Assembly: GCF_011752565.1 (NCBI RefSeq)
Contig: NZ_VWXK01000010.1
Location: 1 to 64,000, forward strand
Length of the DNA stretch: 64,000 bases
Reading direction: 5' to 3'
Source of the DNA: Pantoea sp. Ap-967
GTDB taxonomy: Bacteria > Pseudomonadota > Gammaproteobacteria > Pseudomonadales > Pseudomonadaceae
In this document: piece after piece, positions 8,548-16,919 of the stretch
Layout of the letters: each line of letters begins with the position of its first letter
How positions within the stretch are numbered: the first letter of the stretch is position 1
Position numbers and translations under genes: made by a program
The notes under the pieces: model-generated
Told to the model about the DNA's origin: nothing
Databases searched by the model: none
The model's input: only the letters and a program-made list of their open reading frames with translations

Positions 8548-8685
8548 TTGGGAAGGCTTCGTATTCGCAGATGATTTTTTGTTAGGATTCTAGGCATCCG
8601 CCCACCAGGCTCCATGGCCGGCATGTACGGGCATGTAATAGAACGTAACCAGCGCCAGCCGCCCTCCCCTACAGGTGTATTCCCG

Positions 8686-9402
8686 ATGAGCACGACCCTG
8701 CTTGTCGTCGATGATGACGACGAGATCCGCGAACTTCTCTGCGATTACCTGGCCGATGCGGGCTACACAGTGTTGGCGGCGGCCGATGGCGAGCAGATGC
8801 GCGAGCAATTGGCCAACGCCAAGGTCGAGCTGGTGGTGCTCGACCTCATGCTGCCTGGCGAGGATGGCCTGAGCCTGTGCCGGCAACTGCAGGCCACGCC
8901 GGGGCTCGCGGTAATCATGCTGTCGGCCAAGGGCAGCACCCTGGACCGCATCATCGGCCTGGAAGTGGGTGCCGACGACTACCTGGCCAAACCCTTCGAG
9001 CCGCGTGAACTGATCGCCCGCATCAAGGCCGTGCTGCGCCGCCCGCAGCGCCTGGATAAAGATGCCGAGCCTGCCGCCGAGGCACGGCACTTCAGCGGTT
9101 TCAGCCTGGATGCGGTCAAGCGCCTGCTGATCCGCCCTGACGGCGAAGCCCTTACCCTGCCCCGTTCCGACTACCGGGTTCTGCATGAACTGCTCGAAGC
9201 CAAGGGCCGTGTGGTGTCGCGCGACCAGCTCACGCGTAGCGCATTCGGCCGCGAGCACCACCCCGACGACCGTTCGGTGGACATGTGCATCAGCCGCCTG
9301 CGCCAGCAACTGCGCCACGCACCCAACGGTGCGGCGCAGATCCTCACCATCCGTAACGAAGGCTACCTGCTGAGCATCGCCCGCGCCGAGGCGCACGGCT
9401 GA
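8686..9402 (+). CDS. OmpR-family response regulator next to a siderophore receptor
   Basis: About 238 aa. The receiver domain begins within a few residues of ATG 8686 (LLVVDDDDEI; phospho-acceptor in LVVLDLMLPGEDG; conserved Lys in DYLAKPFEPREL). A winged-helix DNA-binding domain occupies about residues 140-235 (LTLPRSDYRVLHELLEAKG; RSVDMCISRLRQQL; LTIRNEGYLL). An in-frame ATG at 8614 lies in the divergent promoter region and is less likely. The gene is followed after one base by its sensor kinase. By position it probably controls the divergent receptor at 6250-8547. Confidence 0.88.
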   Translation: MSTTLLVVDDDDEIRELLCDYLADAGYTVLAAADGEQMREQLANAKVELVVLDLMLPGEDGLSLCRQLQATPGLAVIMLSAKGSTLDRIIGLEVGADDYLAKPFEPRELIARIKAVLRRPQRLDKDAEPAAEARHFSGFSLDAVKRLLIRPDGEALTLPRSDYRVLHELLEAKGRVVSRDQLTRSAFGREHHPDDRSVDMCISRLRQQLRHAPNGAAQILTIRNEGYLLSIARAEAHG

Positions 9403-9403
9403 A

Positions 9404-10783
9404 ATGCGCTGGCTTCGCCGCCTGTGGCCGCGCACGTTGTTTGGCCAGTTGCTGCTGATCATGGTCAGCGGCACCTTGGTGATCCAGCTGATGTCCAGCA
9501 GCATCTGGTTCGACGTGCGCTTCGCCCAGGTGCTGGAGGCGCCCGTGCGGCTGATTGCAGCGCGCAGCGCGCCGCTGATTGCCCAGGCCAACTGCCACGC
9601 AGGCCGCGTGAAGGTGCCGGCCCATTACCACCTGCGCTGCGCCGAGCAACTGCCCGCCAGCGAAGACGACCAGCGCCGCGGGCGGCGCCGGGTCGAACTG
9701 CTGCTGCACCAGGCGCTGAAGTACGAACTGGGCCACGCCCAGGACGTTCGCCTGTTGAAGGTGCAACTGACCGACGAGTTGGGCCGGCCAATCGTCTGGC
9801 GCAGCCTGTTCGGCCTGCGCACCGCCCAGGCCCATATCGAATTCGCCGTGCCCCTGGCCGACGGCCACTGGCTGACCATCGACGGCCAGGAACTGCAAGG
9901 CTGGAGCGGTGAGTCGGCCTGGGTGTTGATCAGCGATTACCTGCTGCGGGTGTACGCCCTGCGTATTGTCGCCGTGCTGCTGGTCTGCCTGGTTGCCGTG
10001 CGCCTGTGCCTGCGCCCGTTGCGGCGCCTGGCCGATGCGGCGCGGGGCCTGGGCAGCAACCTGGAGCAGGCGCCACTGGCCCTCGACGGCCCCGAGGAAG
10101 TACGCCAGGCCGCGCAGGCGTTCAATGCCATGCAACAACGCCTGATCGCCATGCTCAACGACAAGGCCTACTTCCTCGCCGCCGTGTCCCACGACCTGCG
10201 TACACCGCTGACGCGCATGCGCCTGCGCCTGGAACGCCTGCCCGACGATGAGCAGCGCGAGCGCCTGCGCCAGAACATCACGCAGATGGACGGCATGATC
10301 GGCCAGGTGCTCGACTACCTGCGTGCCGGCGAGCAGCAGAACCTGCAGCAGGTTGACCTCGACCGCCTGGTGGCACGCCTGTGCGCCGACCTGGCCACCC
10401 CGGCCGAACCCTTGCCGGTACAGGGCAAGGGCGGCACCTTGTGGGTCGATGCCTTGCTGCTGCAGCGCTGCCTGCAAAACCTGCTGACCAATGCCCTGCG
10501 TTATGCCAGGCAGGTGTCGGTGACCCTGGAAACCGCGCTGACCGGCGTGTACATCCATATCGACGACCGCGGCCCGGGCATCGCCCCGGCCTTGCTGGCG
10601 ACCATCACCGACCCGTTCGTGCGCGGCGAGGGCTCACGCAACCAGGCCTCGGGCGGCTATGGCCTGGGCTTGAGCATCGCCCAGCGCATCGCCAGCAGCC
10701 ACGGCGGTGCCTTGCTGCTGCACAACCGCGAGGGCGGCGGCTTGCGGGTCAGCGTGTTGCTGCCACGCCATGGCGGCGCCTAG
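9404..10783 (+). CDS. Membrane sensor histidine kinase paired with the OmpR-type regulator
   Basis: 459 aa. Two membrane segments (about residues 13-32 and 184-204) bracket a periplasmic sensor domain of about 150 residues. A HAMP domain follows (RPLRRLADAARGLG; FNAMQQRLIAML), then the phospho-acceptor helix with AVSHDLRTPLTRMRLRLE, an N-box (LQNLLTNALRYA), a G1 box (IDDRGPGI) and a G2 box (GGYGLGLSIAQRI). It starts one base after the regulator stop codon, so the two are co-transcribed. The organisation resembles PfeS/PirS-type siderophore sensors; the periplasmic domain has two Cys residues (CHAG and LRCAEQ). Its last bases overlap the stop of a convergent membrane-protein gene. Confidence 0.88.
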   Translation: MRWLRRLWPRTLFGQLLLIMVSGTLVIQLMSSSIWFDVRFAQVLEAPVRLIAARSAPLIAQANCHAGRVKVPAHYHLRCAEQLPASEDDQRRGRRRVELLLHQALKYELGHAQDVRLLKVQLTDELGRPIVWRSLFGLRTAQAHIEFAVPLADGHWLTIDGQELQGWSGESAWVLISDYLLRVYALRIVAVLLVCLVAVRLCLRPLRRLADAARGLGSNLEQAPLALDGPEEVRQAAQAFNAMQQRLIAMLNDKAYFLAAVSHDLRTPLTRMRLRLERLPDDEQRERLRQNITQMDGMIGQVLDYLRAGEQQNLQQVDLDRLVARLCADLATPAEPLPVQGKGGTLWVDALLLQRCLQNLLTNALRYARQVSVTLETALTGVYIHIDDRGPGIAPALLATITDPFVRGEGSRNQASGGYGLGLSIAQRIASSHGGALLLHNREGGGLRVSVLLPRHGGA

Positions 10784-11202
10784 CCTTGCTGGCGCGCTTG
10801 GCGCAGTGCCACCAGGCGCTGGCGCATTTCCCGGTGCCGGGTGCTGTTGAACGTGAGCAAGGCCAGCAATGGCAACCCCAGGACAAAGCCCAGCACAAGC
10901 ATGTTGCTGCCCGCACCAATCAGGCTCAAGCCCATCAGCAAGGCAACACCGGGCACCGGTAGCGTGGCCCACAGTGACCAGCTGACCCCTCGAACCATCA
11001 GGTAGTGGCCGAACGTCAGCAACAACGACAGCACTGCGGCGCAGGCCATCATGTAGAACGGGCTGTCCGGGTTACGCCGCCAAAAAGTGCTGACCCACAG
11101 TACGGTCGACACCGCGATGGCCAGCACGCAGAGAAAATACCCCAGCATGAAGATGGGGAAGTAACGCGCCATAAAGGCGCGAAAATCGCTGAACCCCAGC
11201 AT
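10780..11202 (-). CDS. Unrecognised four-TM membrane protein, coupled to the 301-aa gene upstream
   Basis: About 140 aa with four hydrophobic segments (IFMLGYFLCVLAIAVSTVL; YMMACAAVLSLLLTFGHYL; LWATLPVPGVALLMGLSLI; NMLVLGFVLGLPLLALLTF) and a basic, Arg-rich C-terminus. I do not recognise the family. ATG 11202 overlaps the stop of the upstream gene as TGATG, so the two are translationally coupled; a GTG one codon earlier is also possible. It lies at the distal end of the minus-strand T6SS tag operon. A small polytopic membrane protein just downstream of a protein with membrane-inserting segments is a layout seen for immunity proteins of pore-forming T6SS effectors. That role is inference. Confidence 0.65.
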   Translation of the reverse strand: MLGFSDFRAFMARYFPIFMLGYFLCVLAIAVSTVLWVSTFWRRNPDSPFYMMACAAVLSLLLTFGHYLMVRGVSWSLWATLPVPGVALLMGLSLIGAGSNMLVLGFVLGLPLLALLTFNSTRHREMRQRLVALRQARQQG

Positions 11203-12107
11203 CACTCCTGCTCCTCGAATAACCCGATGGCGATGCTTTGCTGCACCGTGCCACTGCCAGCCAAGCCGAGCACCGCGCCCACACTGTCGTGTACCAGGGT
11301 CTTGGTGGCATGGCTGATCTGGGTCGGCGTGTAGCGTTTGGGCAAGTTGCCCGCAGCTTGCTCCAACTTCAGCAGCTTGGGCTTGAGGGCTGGGTTCTGG
11401 ATCGACAGCAATTCATCGGTGAGCGCCTTGCGCTGCTGGCGGCTGAGGCTTTTGGCCAGCTCATACCAACTGCGCCCGGTGGCAGCCTTGTGTACCTGAA
11501 GGTACTTGACGGTAGTCAGCCCGCTCACGCCCACCCCCATCAGCGCGATGTAGTCGAGGACAGTGCTGGTGGCGGTGTAGTACTCGTTGCCATCGAGCCG
11601 GTCGTTGAACTCCGGGGCCGCCACCTCGGCCACGGTGCGCACGGCGCCATTGACGCATTGCAAGCCGCTGGACACGGCGGCGCCAATGCTGATGTAGGTC
11701 AACACTGCACTGGTGCCGGCGGTGAACGGTACGGCGATGGTGCCACTGAACACCACCCACCAGGAAATGAACGCGCCGGCGCAGGCCAGGGCCGCATTGC
11801 CCGCCTCCTTGAGCACTTTCGATTCACGCGGGTTGTTCTGCAATTGCTCGGTGAACTGGGCAGGTGTTACGTAGCGGTTGATTTCGCGCAGGATCAGGCG
11901 CTTGGGCCGGATGCTGCAAATCGGTCGAAACTCACGCAGCACCACGACGTTGTACTTGGCATCGATGAACACCACACCGGCGCCCACAATGCCCGGGTCG
12001 GCGTCGATGGCGGCAAACAACTTCTGCTTGTCGAGCAGCCCCTCGATGCGCTGACGCGCCAGGAACTGCGAGGTACTGCCAAGCGGGTTGGCCAGGATAT
12101 CGGTCAT
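11202..12107 (-). CDS. Unrecognised 301-aa protein with central hydrophobic segments, T6SS-linked
   Basis: 301 aa, no signal peptide. The first ~100 residues are soluble (GIVGAGVVFIDAKYNVVVLREF). A hydrophobic, Gly/Ala-rich stretch follows at about 105-155 (ALACAGAFISWWVVFSGTIA; AVLTYISIGAAVSSGLQ), then a weaker one near 188-205 (TVLDYIALMGVGVSGL). The C-terminal ~90 residues look helical (SLSRQQRKALTDELLSI). I do not recognise the family with confidence. It lies 113 bases after tagQ in the same direction, separated by a degenerate REP-like palindrome, and is coupled to the small membrane protein downstream. Candidate roles are a pore-forming T6SS effector or an accessory membrane protein of the TagQRST-PpkA pathway; the sequence alone cannot decide. 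Confidence 0.65.
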   Translation of the reverse strand: MTDILANPLGSTSQFLARQRIEGLLDKQKLFAAIDADPGIVGAGVVFIDAKYNVVVLREFRPICSIRPKRLILREINRYVTPAQFTEQLQNNPRESKVLKEAGNAALACAGAFISWWVVFSGTIAVPFTAGTSAVLTYISIGAAVSSGLQCVNGAVRTVAEVAAPEFNDRLDGNEYYTATSTVLDYIALMGVGVSGLTTVKYLQVHKAATGRSWYELAKSLSRQQRKALTDELLSIQNPALKPKLLKLEQAAGNLPKRYTPTQISHATKTLVHDSVGAVLGLAGSGTVQQSIAIGLFEEQE

Positions 12108-12137
12108 GAATCACTTTCCATGGGCAAAAGGCTGACG

Positions 12138-12187
12138 GCGAGCTGCGCTCGCTCCTGCACGGGGCGGCAGGAACGAGCAAAGCTTGC
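12138..12187. repeat. Degenerate REP-like inverted repeat
   Basis: Two 21-base arms (12138-12158 and 12167-12187) are inverted copies with four mismatches. The first arm contains the GAGCTGCGCTCGCTCCT core, which is also found, perfectly paired, at 52695-52760. It lies between tagQ and the 301-aa gene and may act as a partial terminator or mRNA-stabilising structure. Confidence 0.55.
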
Positions 12188-12220
12188 GATACGCCGCGCA
12201 CGGCGCGAGGCGTGGTTCAC

Positions 12221-13126
12221 TCAGACGTTCGGGCAAGGCACCGGAGCCCAGTCACCCATATCGGGGCTGCGGCACATCTTGTTCACCTGGTCGGCACCGG
12301 CATTGGCCACCTGCTGGGCCTGGGCCTTCTTGCTGGTAGCGTTCTGCAGGGTCTTCTCAGTGGCCACGGCCTCTTGCGGCACGGCCTTGTTCACCTTCTT
12401 GGCGGCGGCCTTCTTGCCAGTGCTTGCAGCAGGCGCGGCTACCGCAGCCACCTCGGTACGCTGCACGCCAACCTGTTTGAGGTCTTGCTCGTAGGCCTGG
12501 GTGTAGTTGTCGAGGTTTTCACCCAGGCGGCCGTTGACCGCGGTCAGCAGCTTGTTCGATTCCTGCAGGCCCGAAACGATCTCGGCCAGGCGCTTGCGCC
12601 CCTCGGTATCGTTGATGCGGTTGGCCTTGCGGCCCTCGATCAGGCTGGTGAACTCACGCTGGTAGCAGCTTTGCGAAGCCTTGGCATAGGCAGTGGTGCG
12701 GTCCAGGTCAGCCGCGCTCTTGTCGATGTCGCTGGCGTACGAAGCTATGCGCTGTTTGTCGTCGCTGATCTGCTTCTGGCGCTCGGTGTAGTAACCAGCG
12801 GCCCCACCCACCAAGGCGCCACCGGCAGCACCGATGGCGGCGTTGCGGCCACGGTTTTCCTTGTCGACCAAGGCACCGGTAAGGGCCCCGCCCAGTGCGC
12901 CGATCACCGCGCCGCTGGCCACCGAACGGGTCATGTCACCGTCGGTGGAACGCAGGTGGGAAACAGGCTCGTAGCAGCTTGGGTAGTACTCGACCTTGGT
13001 CGTGGCACCGACCTTGGCCACAGGCGAGCTGGCGCAGCCGCCGAGCAGCACGGTGCTGAAGCCTGCGGCCAGCAGCAGGGCGGTACGGGCCTGGGAAGCG
13101 TTGATCTTGGATTTTCGGCTGAACAT
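12221..13126 (-). CDS. tagQ: T6SS outer-membrane lipoprotein TagQ
   Basis: About 301 aa from ATG 13126; the longer frame to 13168 adds residues before the signal peptide. A lipoprotein signal ends in VLLGGC with the lipidated Cys at residue 31. A glycine-zipper segment follows (AVIGALGGALTGALVD; AAIGAAGGALVGGAAGYY), then a long helical region and an Ala/Lys-rich stretch. In the P. aeruginosa H1 system TagQ is the outer-membrane lipoprotein that anchors TagR in the signalling branch ending at the PpkA kinase. Assignment rests on lipobox, size and position directly after tagR in the order tagT-tagS-tagR-tagQ. Confidence 0.78.
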   Translation of the reverse strand: MFSRKSKINASQARTALLLAAGFSTVLLGGCASSPVAKVGATTKVEYYPSCYEPVSHLRSTDGDMTRSVASGAVIGALGGALTGALVDKENRGRNAAIGAAGGALVGGAAGYYTERQKQISDDKQRIASYASDIDKSAADLDRTTAYAKASQSCYQREFTSLIEGRKANRINDTEGRKRLAEIVSGLQESNKLLTAVNGRLGENLDNYTQAYEQDLKQVGVQRTEVAAVAAPAASTGKKAAAKKVNKAVPQEAVATEKTLQNATSKKAQAQQVANAGADQVNKMCRSPDMGDWAPVPCPNV

Positions 13127-13199
13127 GTTCAGGTTTCTCACTTGGGTGGGTCGGACCGGGGGCGTCATGCCTCCCGGGGTAGGTCATGGGAAGCTGCTG

Positions 13200-15008
13200 T
13201 CAGGGGGACCGAGGGGCCGCCGATGCCAGTAGCTCCTTGAGGATCGTCGCCGGATCGGCCCGCCGGTTCTGGCGGTACTCCCCGACGTGGCGGACGAACA
13301 GGGTGGCGCGGGCCATGAGGCTGTTGCCCAGCACCGGTTTGCGATTGAGTTCTTCCTTCACCTGCTGGAACTGCGCCTGTATCACCGCATCGGTGTAGCG
13401 CGCACCGCTGGCCAGGTTGTCGATGTAGATCGCCACCGCGCCATCGAGCGCGGCGCGGCCATTGGCGATGGCCGCGCCATACATGCGCGCGCTGGTCTGG
13501 TCGCCGGAGGCCTTGGCCTGGGCCTGGGTGTTGCTCAGGTTGGTCAGGCGGATGTTGTAGTTGTTGATGGTTTCAGCCACCAACGCGGCAGACTGGATCA
13601 GGTTGCCGGCGGCTTCCTCGCGCTGGCGGGCGATCAGCGAGACGCTGCGCTTGAGCTCTTCGTTGACCAGCCCCAATTCGGCCTGCTGGCGCGGGTCTGG
13701 GGTGGCGGCAATGATGCTGTCCAGGCGCTTGGTCGGGTCCTGGGCGGCGTCGATGTCGTCGGTCAGGCTGGCCAGGCGGCCTTCCTTCTGCCATTGATCG
13801 AACAGTTCCTGGTAGCGCGAACGCGGCGCCGACAAGGCACCGATCGCCACGCGAAAACCGGTGGTTTCGTTACGCTGCTCGGTGCCGTCGGCCGCGAACA
13901 GCGGGTACTCGCGGCGCATGCCGGTGAACAGCGTGCCCTCGCCTTCGAGGTAGTTGCCGCCCTTGACCACAAAGCCGCCGTAGGCGCCCTGACGGCGGCC
14001 GGCGTGCACCAACTGGAACGACTCCTGGACCATCTCGGCCGCGTTGCCGATCACATCGAACAGCCCCAACGGGTTGGGCAAGCGGGTACCGATGGGCATC
14101 AGCCGCGCGGCTTGGCCGGTGCCACCGGCAACCTGGTTGAACACCGCCCAGTCGGCCAGCGGGCCGTCACCCTCGGCGCCCTCTGCCTTGCGCGGGAACA
14201 GGCGCCCTTCCAGTTCCTGGCGGCTAACCGCCGAGCCGCCACGGGCAGCGAATTCCCATTCCACTTCGGTGGGCAGGCGTACGAAGCCGACGCCGCCATC
14301 CTCGGCGCTGCTGCCGCGGCCACTGACCGGCAGCAGGTCGCGGTGGTGCTTCATCAGCCAGGCGCTGTAGACCGCAGCGAAACGTTCGGCCTCAAAGCGC
14401 GACAGCTTGACCTTGGGCAAGCGCCCCGCCTGGCTGGTGTCTGCCTGGCAGGCGGGCTGCACGTCGCCATCGGCCAGCGCTTGCGCCTGGGCCATCACCT
14501 GGGCGTACTGGCGGGCCGTTACTTCGTACTTGCCGATGAAGTACATCATCGGCTTGAGCGGGCTGCCCGCCTCGACGTTGGGCAACAGCGGGGCCACGGC
14601 TTTGCGCCACTGCGGTGCAAGGTCCGCGAGGCTGAACTGGCCATTGATGAAATCACGCCGGTAGCCGGAAATGAACGACTGCTTGTAGCCCGCTTCGCCC
14701 TCGCTGAAGGGGTAGCCAAGGCTGATTTCTCGATCGTCCAGGCTGCCCTGGGCCAGCACGTACACGCTACGCAGCACCAGCTCACCACCACAGGGCAACG
14801 GCAGGCTGACATCACCTGGCAGCGGCTTGGGGTTGTCCAGCTTGCCAGTGTCCACTGGGCCAGCTGCCTGGGGCTGGGGATGAGCCTGGGGCTGAGCCGG
14901 CGCTTCGGCCCTGGCCTTGGGTTGGTCGTCGCCATCGGCCGGCGAGCAGCCGGCCAGGCCAAGAGCGGTCAATACCAGGGCGGCTGCCCCGATGCGAAGG
15001 TCAGACAT
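13200..15008 (-). CDS. tagR: TagR, formylglycine-generating-enzyme-like T6SS regulator
   Basis: About 602 aa. The start at 15008 overlaps the tagS stop by eight bases, so translation is coupled. A signal sequence ends in LGLAGC, a good lipobox (Cys about residue 21), so this TagR may itself be lipidated. The middle region (about 150-400) is an FGE-sulfatase-type fold: MYFIGKYEVTARQYAQVM, LPTEVEWEFAARGGSAVS, PNPLGLFDVIGNAAEMVQ, and ETTGFRVAIGAL. The C-terminal 180 residues are helical and Gln-rich. In H1-T6SS TagR acts in the periplasm to promote PpkA dimerisation and phosphorylation of the FHA protein. No enzymatic role is claimed. Confidence 0.85.
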   Translation of the reverse strand: MSDLRIGAAALVLTALGLAGCSPADGDDQPKARAEAPAQPQAHPQPQAAGPVDTGKLDNPKPLPGDVSLPLPCGGELVLRSVYVLAQGSLDDREISLGYPFSEGEAGYKQSFISGYRRDFINGQFSLADLAPQWRKAVAPLLPNVEAGSPLKPMMYFIGKYEVTARQYAQVMAQAQALADGDVQPACQADTSQAGRLPKVKLSRFEAERFAAVYSAWLMKHHRDLLPVSGRGSSAEDGGVGFVRLPTEVEWEFAARGGSAVSRQELEGRLFPRKAEGAEGDGPLADWAVFNQVAGGTGQAARLMPIGTRLPNPLGLFDVIGNAAEMVQESFQLVHAGRRQGAYGGFVVKGGNYLEGEGTLFTGMRREYPLFAADGTEQRNETTGFRVAIGALSAPRSRYQELFDQWQKEGRLASLTDDIDAAQDPTKRLDSIIAATPDPRQQAELGLVNEELKRSVSLIARQREEAAGNLIQSAALVAETINNYNIRLTNLSNTQAQAKASGDQTSARMYGAAIANGRAALDGAVAIYIDNLASGARYTDAVIQAQFQQVKEELNRKPVLGNSLMARATLFVRHVGEYRQNRRADPATILKELLASAAPRSP

Positions 15009-16203
15009 CACGGATTCCTTGGCAGGCATCGATACGCACAACCCGCCAGCCACCCAGGGCGGCGGCGCCGGTGCTGGCCAGCAGCACGAGGGTCAGCGCA
15101 TAGACGTAGTGCATGGGCAGCAGATGGCTGGCGAACTCGCCAGGCGTCTGCATGAACAGCCGGTTCAGGCCGTATTCGGCCAGCAAGTACAGCAAGGCGG
15201 CCAAGGCGGCGGCCAGCAGGCCGCTGAACAGTGCCTGCAGCATCACCAGCAACAACAACGCCGCCGTACCAAAACCCAACAGGCGCAGCACCGCCAGTTC
15301 GCGCTGCTTGCGCTCCACTGCAGCTACCGCACCGGCGGCAACCGCAGCCACGGCGCCGGCCACGGCCAGAGTGGCGATGATCCAGAACACCAGCCCCAGG
15401 TTGCGGCTCAGCGACTGCACTTGGGCGATCTGCGCCGCCTGGGTCGACACCAGCAAGCGGCGCTCGGCAAAGAACTGACGCAGCGTCTCGACATCATTCA
15501 GCTCACGGGCGTACAGCCGAAACGCCGGGTAAACCCGCTGCCCCTGGTCGGCTTCGGCCTCGCCAGGCCAGCCCAGGGCTGGCACGGCGCGGCCATCGCG
15601 GTAGTTCTCGACCGCTTCGAGCAATTCCAGTGGCGCAAACAGCCCATCACGCTCAAACGCTGACAAGGGCAGCACGGCCGACACCTGCAGCGGCGTCTGG
15701 CGCCACTGCACCTGGCCCGCCTGTTGGCGGCTGAAGCTGGCCTGCAGCGTATCGCCGGCCTTGGCTCCGAGTTTTTCCGCCGCGGTGTAGCTGAGCACCA
15801 CTTGGCCTGCGCCAGCAGGCGGTTTCACGCCCTGAAGCAGCGGGTCACCCGCAGCGGTCGGCAGCATCTCCACGGTCACCCCACGGCCCTGGGCGGGCAG
15901 CAGCAATTCGGCGGTGGCAGCAATCTGGCGCGTACGCGGTATGGCAAAGGCCACTTCGGGGCGTTGCGCCAGCTCTTCGATAAAGCTTGCCTGGAAGCGC
16001 CCACCCCCCAGAGGAATGACCTCGCGCACACCCGGGTCACGCTGCAGGCGCTCGGTCAGGCTGCCGACCAGGCCGAACTTGAGGCCGAACAGCACCAGCA
16101 ACGGCGCGATCACTGCCACCAACGCAAGCACACTGCACGCCGACAGGCGCGCATCGTTGCGATAGTCCTGCCAGGCCAGCCCGGCAATTAGCAGCGGGCG
16201 CAT
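15001..16203 (-). CDS. tagS: TagS, ABC transporter permease (MacB/LolC type) of the T6SS signalling branch
   Basis: About 400 aa from ATG 16203, which overlaps the tagT stop (TGATG). One N-terminal membrane segment (SVLALVAVIAPLLVLFGL) precedes a large periplasmic MacB-like domain. Three C-terminal membrane segments follow (LVFWIIATLAVAGAVAAVAA; LLLLVMLQALFSGLLAAAL; YVYALTLVLLASTGAAAL). This four-TM FtsX/MacB architecture, the ATPase partner tagT upstream and tagR downstream match the TagST transporter. In the H1 model TagST, with TagQ and TagR, passes an envelope signal to PpkA. Confidence 0.87.
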   Translation of the reverse strand: MRPLLIAGLAWQDYRNDARLSACSVLALVAVIAPLLVLFGLKFGLVGSLTERLQRDPGVREVIPLGGGRFQASFIEELAQRPEVAFAIPRTRQIAATAELLLPAQGRGVTVEMLPTAAGDPLLQGVKPPAGAGQVVLSYTAAEKLGAKAGDTLQASFSRQQAGQVQWRQTPLQVSAVLPLSAFERDGLFAPLELLEAVENYRDGRAVPALGWPGEAEADQGQRVYPAFRLYARELNDVETLRQFFAERRLLVSTQAAQIAQVQSLSRNLGLVFWIIATLAVAGAVAAVAAGAVAAVERKQRELAVLRLLGFGTAALLLLVMLQALFSGLLAAALAALLYLLAEYGLNRLFMQTPGEFASHLLPMHYVYALTLVLLASTGAAALGGWRVVRIDACQGIRDV

Positions 16204-16919
16204 CAGGCGGCCTGCTCCAGGTTTGCGGTGACGCCGCCATCGCTGTCGCGCTGGCACGCCATGCGCAGTACGCGCAACCCGGCATCACGTGCCAGCGCTT
16301 CATCATGGGTGGCGATCACGCAGGTCACCCGCCGCGCCGCCGCTTCCCCCAGCAACAGCTGCATGACCCGCCCGGCATTGAGCGGGTCCAGCGCAGCGGT
16401 AGGCTCGTCAGCCAGCAGTAGCCCGGGGGCATGGGCCAGCGCCCGGGCGCAACTGACCCTCTGGCGCTGGCCGAGGGACAACGCCGCAGGCTTCTTGGCC
16501 AACTGGTCCTGTACATCCAACGCGCCGGCCAGCCGTTCGATGCTGCCGTCATCGGCCAGGCCCAGCAGCTGGCGGGGCAGGCTGATATTGCGGCGCACGT
16601 CCAGGAACCCCAGCAACCCGCCAGCCTGCAGCACATAGCCCAGGTGCCTGCTGCGCAGGGCCGCCAGGCGGTCGATCTGGCGCTGGCGCCAGAGGCCGGC
16701 GATATCTTCCCGGGCGCCAGCCACCTGCAACTCGAAGCGCTCGGCGCTATCGGGCGCCAGCACCAGGGCCAGCAGGTCGAGCAAGGTGCTCTTGCCGCAA
16801 CCGCTGGGGCCAACCAGCGCCACACGCTCACCCGCAGCCAACTGCAGGCTGTCGATGTGCAGGCTGTAACGCTGTGCCCCCTGCCCGCGCGTCTTGCGCA
16901 CCCCGTTCAGGCCAAGCAT
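16203..16919 (-). CDS. tagT: TagT, ABC transporter ATP-binding protein of the T6SS signalling branch
   Basis: About 238 aa ATPase. Walker A GPSGCGKST near residue 39, signature LSLGQRQR, Walker B LLLADEPTAALD and a switch His in VIATHDEAL are all present, so it should be active. ATG 16919 overlaps the ppkA stop (TGATG); a GTG one codon upstream is an alternative. With the permease TagS it forms the TagST transporter-like complex required for full PpkA activation in the P. aeruginosa H1 system. Confidence 0.9.
   Translation of the reverse strand: MLGLNGVRKTRGQGAQRYSLHIDSLQLAAGERVALVGPSGCGKSTLLDLLALVLAPDSAERFELQVAGAREDIAGLWRQRQIDRLAALRSRHLGYVLQAGGLLGFLDVRRNISLPRQLLGLADDGSIERLAGALDVQDQLAKKPAALSLGQRQRVSCARALAHAPGLLLADEPTAALDPLNAGRVMQLLLGEAAARRVTCVIATHDEALARDAGLRVLRMACQRDSDGGVTANLEQAA

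Noticed and set aside
6334-8574. 746-codon plus-strand open frame
   Set aside because: Antisense to the TonB receptor gene; high G+C content keeps the opposite frame open. No ribosome site and no recognisable domain.
8548-8620. Fur box for the FhuE/PirA-like receptor
   Set aside because: A+T-rich stretches around 8570-8585 give only scattered matches to the Fur consensus.
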